The notes below the pieces were generated by a model. The model saw only the letters and a program-made list of their open reading frames with translations, did no database searches and was not told the origin of the DNA. A program made the position numbers and the translations under genes. From contig CM059975.1 of NCBI GenBank assembly GCA_030490835.1, positions 8,871,579 through 8,935,578 of the forward strand: 64,000 bases of DNA. The letters are read 5' to 3'. The stretch is from Annona cherimola (lineage: Eukaryota > Streptophyta > Magnoliopsida > Magnoliales > Annonaceae). Below are positions 58,970 to 64,000 of this stretch, piece by piece. Numbering within the stretch: position 1 is the first letter of the stretch; the number at the start of each line of letters is the position of its first letter.

Positions 58970-61560
58970 TTATACTTTTTCTTCTTAATATTATCTTCTT
59001 CGTTCTTAATGCATTTTTTATTTTTGAATACATGATGATTATTCTTCATATAAATCTCATTCCATTGGACGAATAAATTAGATAAGAGATATTGTCGTGG
59101 ACTAAGAGATGAAAAAGCATGTTAGGAGAGAGAAAAGTAGTAATGAGAATATCAAAAATATAATTATTATATATTAACATATGAGATGTTTTAAACTAAA
59201 AAAGTAATTTGAAAATTAAAATTTTAATCTAATTCTATTATTTCTATATGATGGTATGGTAATAAATAGGCCCATATATTCCTCAACAAATGATGGATGT
59301 GTTTGATTGGATACGAAAATTGTCTACTAAAATTTTTGAATATAAAACTTTTTACTTTTTATAACTATCATATTTTTTAATTTTTATTTTATTTTACATT
59401 TTTCTATACAAACAACCATACTTTTCAATCATTTTCACATAACTACTTATACAATTAATTTATCTATTTTAACTTTATGTTATTTATCTATTATACTTTT
59501 TCTTCTTAATATTATCTTCTTCGTTCTTCATGCATTTTTTATTTTTGAATACTTGATGATTATTCTTCATATAAATCTCATTATATTGGACGAATAAATT
59601 AGATAAGAGATATTGTCGTGGACTAAGAGATGAAAAGCATGTTAGGAGAGAGAAAAGTAGTAATGAGAATATCAAAAATATAATTATTATATATTAACAT
59701 ATGAGATGTTTTAAACTAAAAAAGTAACTTGAAAATTAAAATTTTAATCTAATTCTACTATTTCTATCTGATGGTATGGTAATAAATAGGCCCATATATT
59801 CCTCAACAAATGATGAATGTGTTTGATTGGATACGAAAATTGTCTATTAAAATTTTTGAATATAAAACTTTTTACATTTTATAACTATCATATTTTTAAT
59901 TTTTTTTTTATTTTACATTTTCCTATACAAACAACCATACTTTTCAATCATTTTCAGATACCTACTTATACAATTAATTTATCTATTTTAACTTTATACT
60001 ATTTATCTATTATACTTTTTCTTCTTAATATTATCTTCTTCGTTCTTCATGCATTTTTTATTTTTGAATACTTGATGATTATTCTTCATATAAATCTCAT
60101 TCCATTGGACGAATAAATTAGACAAGAGATATTGTCGTGGACTAAGAGATGAAAAAGCATGTTAGGAGAGAGAAAAGTAGTAATGAGAATATCAAAAATA
60201 TAATTATTATATATTAACATATGAGATGTTTTAAACTAAAAAAGTAATTTGAAAATTAAAAATTTAATCTAATTCGATTATTTCTATGTGATGGTATGGT
60301 AATAAATAGGCCCATATATTCCTCAACAAATGATGAATGTGTTTGATTGGATACGAAAATTGTCTACTAAAATTTTTGAATATAAAACTTTTTACATTTT
60401 ATAACTATCATATTTTTTATTTTTTATTTTTTTACATTTTTCTATACAAACAACCATACTTTTCAATCATTTTCACATACCTACTTATACAATTAATTTA
60501 TCTATTTTAACTTTATGCTATTTATCTATTATACTTTTTCTTCTTAATATTATTTTCTTCGTTCTTCATGCATTTTTTATTTTTGAATACTTGATGATTA
60601 TTCTTCATATAAATCTCATTCCATTGGACGAATAAATTAGATAAGAGATATTGTGGTAGACTAAGAGATGAAAAAGCATGTTAGGAAAAAAGTAGTAATG
60701 AGAATATCAAAAATATAATTATTATATATTAACATATGAGATGTTTTAAACTAAAAAAGTAATTTGAAAATTAAAATTTTAATCTAATTCGATTATTTCT
60801 ATATGATGATATGATAATAAATAGGCCCATATATTCCTCAACAAATTATGGATGTGTTTGATTGGATACGAAAATTGTCTACTAAAATTTTTGAATATAA
60901 AACTTTTTACTTTTTATAACTATCATATTTTTTTATTTTTTTTTATTTTACATTTTTCTATACAAACAACCATACTTTTCAATCATTTTCACATAACTAC
61001 TTATACAATTAATTTATCTATTTTAACTTTATGCTATTTATCTATTATACTTTTTCTTCTTAATATTATCTTCTTCGTTCTTAATACATTTTTTATTTTT
61101 GAATACTTGATGATTATTCTTTATTTAAATCTCATTCCATTGGACGAATAAATTAGATAAGAGATATTGTCGTGGACTAAGAGATGAAAAAGCATGTTAG
61201 GAGAGAGAAAAGTAGTAATGAGAATATCAAAAATATAATTATTATATATTAACATATGAGATGTTTTAAACTAAAAAAGTAATTTGAAAATTAAAATTTT
61301 AATCTAATTCGATTGTTTCTATATGATGGTATGGTAATAAATAGGCCCATATATTCCTCAACAAATGATGGATGTATTTGATTGGATACGAAAATTGTCT
61401 ACTAAAATTTTTGAATATAAAATTTTTTACTTTTTATAACTATCATATTTTTTAATTTTTTTTTTATTTTACATTTTCCTATACAAACAACCATACTTTT
61501 CAATCATTTTCACATAACTACTTATACAATTAATTTATCTATTTTAACTTTATGTTATTT
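58970..61560 (+). repeat. Five-unit tandem array, period about 520 bp, each unit carrying half a MITE
   Basis: The anchor TTATACTTTTTCTTCTTAAT begins at 58970, 59491, 60010, 60529 and 61045, giving periods of 521, 519, 519 and 516 bp. Each unit holds about 325 bp of flanking DNA (CCATTGGACGAATAAATTAG, GGCCCATATATTCCTCAACA) followed by the left two thirds of a family-A MITE, from GGATGTGTTTGATTGG to TATTTTAACTTTATGTTATT. There the unit jumps back to the anchor. Units differ by only a few percent. Recurring open frames of about 99 codons are low-complexity and not genes. Confidence 0.93.
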
Positions 61561-61666
61561 ACACATTGTCATTATCCCTGTCATATCATATCGTTTTTTA
61601 TCAACTTGACAATTTTCATCCTGAAAATTTTTCATTAAAAATTTTTATCTCCAACCAAACACACCC
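61370..61666. mobile_element. Full-length family-A MITE at the end of the tandem array
   Basis: Starts GGATGTATTTGATTGG and ends CTCCAACCAAACACACCC. The left two thirds are shared with the array units; the right third (from ACACATTGTCATTATCCC) is present only here. It shows what the truncated unit copies derive from. Confidence 0.75.
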
Positions 61667-62549
61667 AGTGAAAATTTCTACTATAGTAAAATCCATTTAC
61701 TATCATTTTAAAAACAAGCTAATTTCCAAATCCAAGTGCTGTTCAGCAGTTTGATGTTGATCAAGCTTATTCATATTAATGAATTATTTAGCCTTAAATG
61801 ACATACCACCTGCCCATCAGCAACTAATTAACATACGAAAATTTCCCCTATTTTTGCTGTAAGTATTTGCTGATTTCATGACTTCCCACCGGAGAGTCGG
61901 AGGCACGTGAAATCGGCGACAGATGCTTCTGGCTATTTTTTCTTGTTTTCAATGGTTCATGTGCTCGATGCACGACCTGCCAAAGCGTGCAAGAATTTGG
62001 AATGGGTACTTATTTACAACCCATGGGTGGATGGACTTTATTTCTTAATTTAAAAATTTAAAAATATAAATTTTTAGCTCAAATCAAGAGTTCATATACG
62101 CAAAATTATATTTTAAATTTATTTAATAATTTTAAAATTCGAAAATAAAAAGGATCTTTTTACATATGCGGGCGCATGAAAAGGGCGATTTATTTTCCCT
62201 ACTTCATTTAGTTATTTTCGAATGTTTTCATTCAAGATGGAGGCTAATGTTTTTATCGAATTTTGAACTCTACAACTTTTGCACGTGCACATGCTTACGT
62301 ACAATGTATACCTCTTATGCATGCACACGCTTCCACAGACCATAAATTTTAAATTTTATACGAAATTAATAATGATAGATAAAAGTTACAAAATTGTAAT
62401 TATCCTTTAATTTTTGTCCTCTAATAATATGCAATCGATTGTACACAGTACACTACGTATTAGTTGTTGCTTTTTTGAGTTTTTTTAAAAATCTAAGTTC
62501 TTCGAATTTTTTGTTTAAATATACTTATTGAGTTTCACTTCTATATAAT
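61667..62549. other. Intergenic, no gene seen
   Basis: A slightly GC-richer patch at 61870-62030 has no recognisable content; the rest is AT-rich. Confidence 0.4.
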
Positions 62550-63045
62550 GAAGTTACATAAAACCAGAGTTATATAGCCTCTTTTCCAATCTAAAATTTT
62601 GACCATTAATAAAAAAATTCAATCTATTCATTATATTACTATTATTTGTCTAGCTAATTGACTAAGTTTTATTTAAATCAAGCATGCGCATGGGTCATAT
62701 TTGTTAAAATATATATACATATTAATGTATAAATTATGAAAAATACTTAGATTCATTTAATGTACTATAATGTAATAATAATTTATAAAATTATTTATCT
62801 ATATAAAAATAATATTTTAAACGGTTTAGTTGTTAAAAAAATACAACCTTGCAATTGATATTTAACATTAAACTATTTTATTATGTTGATTTTACATATT
62901 TGTAGATGGAGCCTAAACATAGTGACATTAGACAAATGAAATGATTTTCAAGACACTAAAAAATGATAAATATAATAAATGGAGTCGATTTTTCATAAAT
63001 TACTAAGATATTGAAAATAGAGGGGGTTACGTAGAAACAAATCAG
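62550..63045. mobile_element. Family-F foldback element
   Basis: The left end AAGTTACATAAAACCAGAGT and the right part GGGGGTTACGTAGAAACAAA are inverted counterparts. The core TTTTAAACGGTTTAGTTGTT and GATATTTAACATTAAACTAT match other family-F copies. Confidence 0.55.
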
Positions 63046-63339
63046 AAATTTATTCAAGAGACACTGTTTATAAACAATAATAGGCAAGAAACTCTCCCCT
63101 TCAAATTTCTAAAAATAATTTGACTTCTCAACTGCTTAATTATTTTATTTTTTATTTTTACCTTTATATTTCAATTATTTTTTAAAGACTACATATTTTT
63201 TGCTTACTTTACCCCAATTATATTACAATATTTTCATAGATTTTGTTTTCTGCTTGCTAGCTCCCTTTCCACACACATTAACATGACTGAATGATTTTCA
63301 ATACATACAATGAAAATTTTATATATTTTAAATACAAGG

Positions 63340-63895
63340 AAGTGTTTGGAAAGTAATCAAACTTTTAATGAAAAAATTTTAATGTAATTTTTTTTTAAAT
63401 GAGAGAAAATGATATGAGATGATAAAGACAATGATAAGAAGTAAAAAGAATAAAGTTGAAATAGATAGATTAGTTGTATTAATAGTTATGTAAAAACAAT
63501 TGAAAAACATAATAGTTGTATGAAAAGAAATAGAAAATAATTAAAAATAAAATAATTATAAAGAGTTAAAAGTTTTTAATTGAAAAATTTTAATTTAAAA
63601 TATTTTGGTGTTTGTTTTTCCCGAAAATTTTTTAACATGAAAATTTTCAATCTAAAACTTTTTCCTTTATACAATTACCATATTTTTAAATTTTTTTACA
63701 TATTCTTATATAATTACCATAAATTTCAATCATTTTTATACAACTATCCATACAACTAACCTATTTATTTTAATTTTATTTTATTTACTTCTTATCATTA
63801 CCCCTATTATTATCACATCATTTTCTCCCATTTAAAATTTTTTCCATAAAAATCTTTTTCTTTAAAATTTTTATTAAATTCCAAACCCAACATAA
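63340..63895. mobile_element. Two adjoining degenerate family-A MITEs in opposite orientation
   Basis: The first runs from GGAAGTGTTTGGAAAGTAAT (about 63340) to about 63605. The second runs from GGTGTTTGTTTTTCCC (about 63608) to TTCCAAACCCAACATA (about 63895), reading the family body in reverse. The final 100 bp of the window are GC-richer and unassigned. Confidence 0.5.
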
Positions 63896-64000
63896 ATAAA
63901 ATATCGAAACCCCGGCTGAATATTGCGGGGGAAAAGCCACGGGCGACGTCGTAAGGGCAAAAAAGGAAAGTGGATCGGCAACACGACGCAATTGCTAAAA

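Noticed and set aside
59817..61151. Two near-identical 99-codon frames
   Set aside because: They recur with the 520-bp tandem units and are built from MITE sequence rich in Ile, Phe and Leu; not genes.

Overview
The window looks like nuclear DNA of a flowering plant. It is very AT-rich, gene-poor and crowded with small inverted-repeat transposons (MITEs). Supporting signs are GT-AG introns of several kilobases, a telo-box/TATA promoter, a plant CYP96-type cytochrome P450, and a Mutator-like element (MULE) with a FAR1/FHY3-type transposase. The P450 has GC-rich third codon positions in AT-rich surroundings. I cannot name the species or decide between monocot and other angiosperm from this alone.

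Host genes are few. (1) A minus-strand gene starts near 1075 and leaves the window to the left; only its promoter and first exon are visible. (2) A three-exon minus-strand gene (4799-10760) encodes a 105-residue protein of unknown function. Its two introns of about 2.7 and 2.9 kb carry MITEs and an internal duplication, and an older element invaded by a second MITE lies about 200 bp upstream of its start codon. (3) An intronless CYP96-family P450 lies at 34726-36277 and is interrupted by one extra C in a run of five.

The most interesting object is a complete 7,056-bp MULE at 48450-55505. It is flanked by a perfect 9-bp target duplication and has terminal inverted repeats of about 620 and 700 bp. 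It encodes an uninterrupted FAR1-type transposase. Downstream on the same strand is a second, two-exon gene for a GRF zinc-finger protein with a charged helix and a C-terminal membrane anchor. A plausible splice would put the transposase stop one base before the start codon of the GRF gene. Between the left terminal repeat and the GRF gene the element carries decayed, intron-retaining fragments of host genes: imidazole glycerol phosphate synthase and a pentatricopeptide-repeat gene. It therefore looks like an autonomous MULE that also captures genes.

The rest is repeat landscape: a Tourist-like MITE family (TIR GGGTGTGTTTGG, 3-bp A/T target duplications) with many copies, one confirmed by an internal empty site; MULE-type foldback MITEs with 9-bp target duplications and a shared AT-rich core under different ends; a Harbinger-like MITE with a GC-rich centre; hAT-like remnants ending in TAGGGGTG; a 1.23-kb tandem duplication; and a five-unit tandem array of about 520 bp in which each unit contains half of a MITE (58970-61560). 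I saw no LTR retrotransposon, rRNA, tRNA or CRISPR array.
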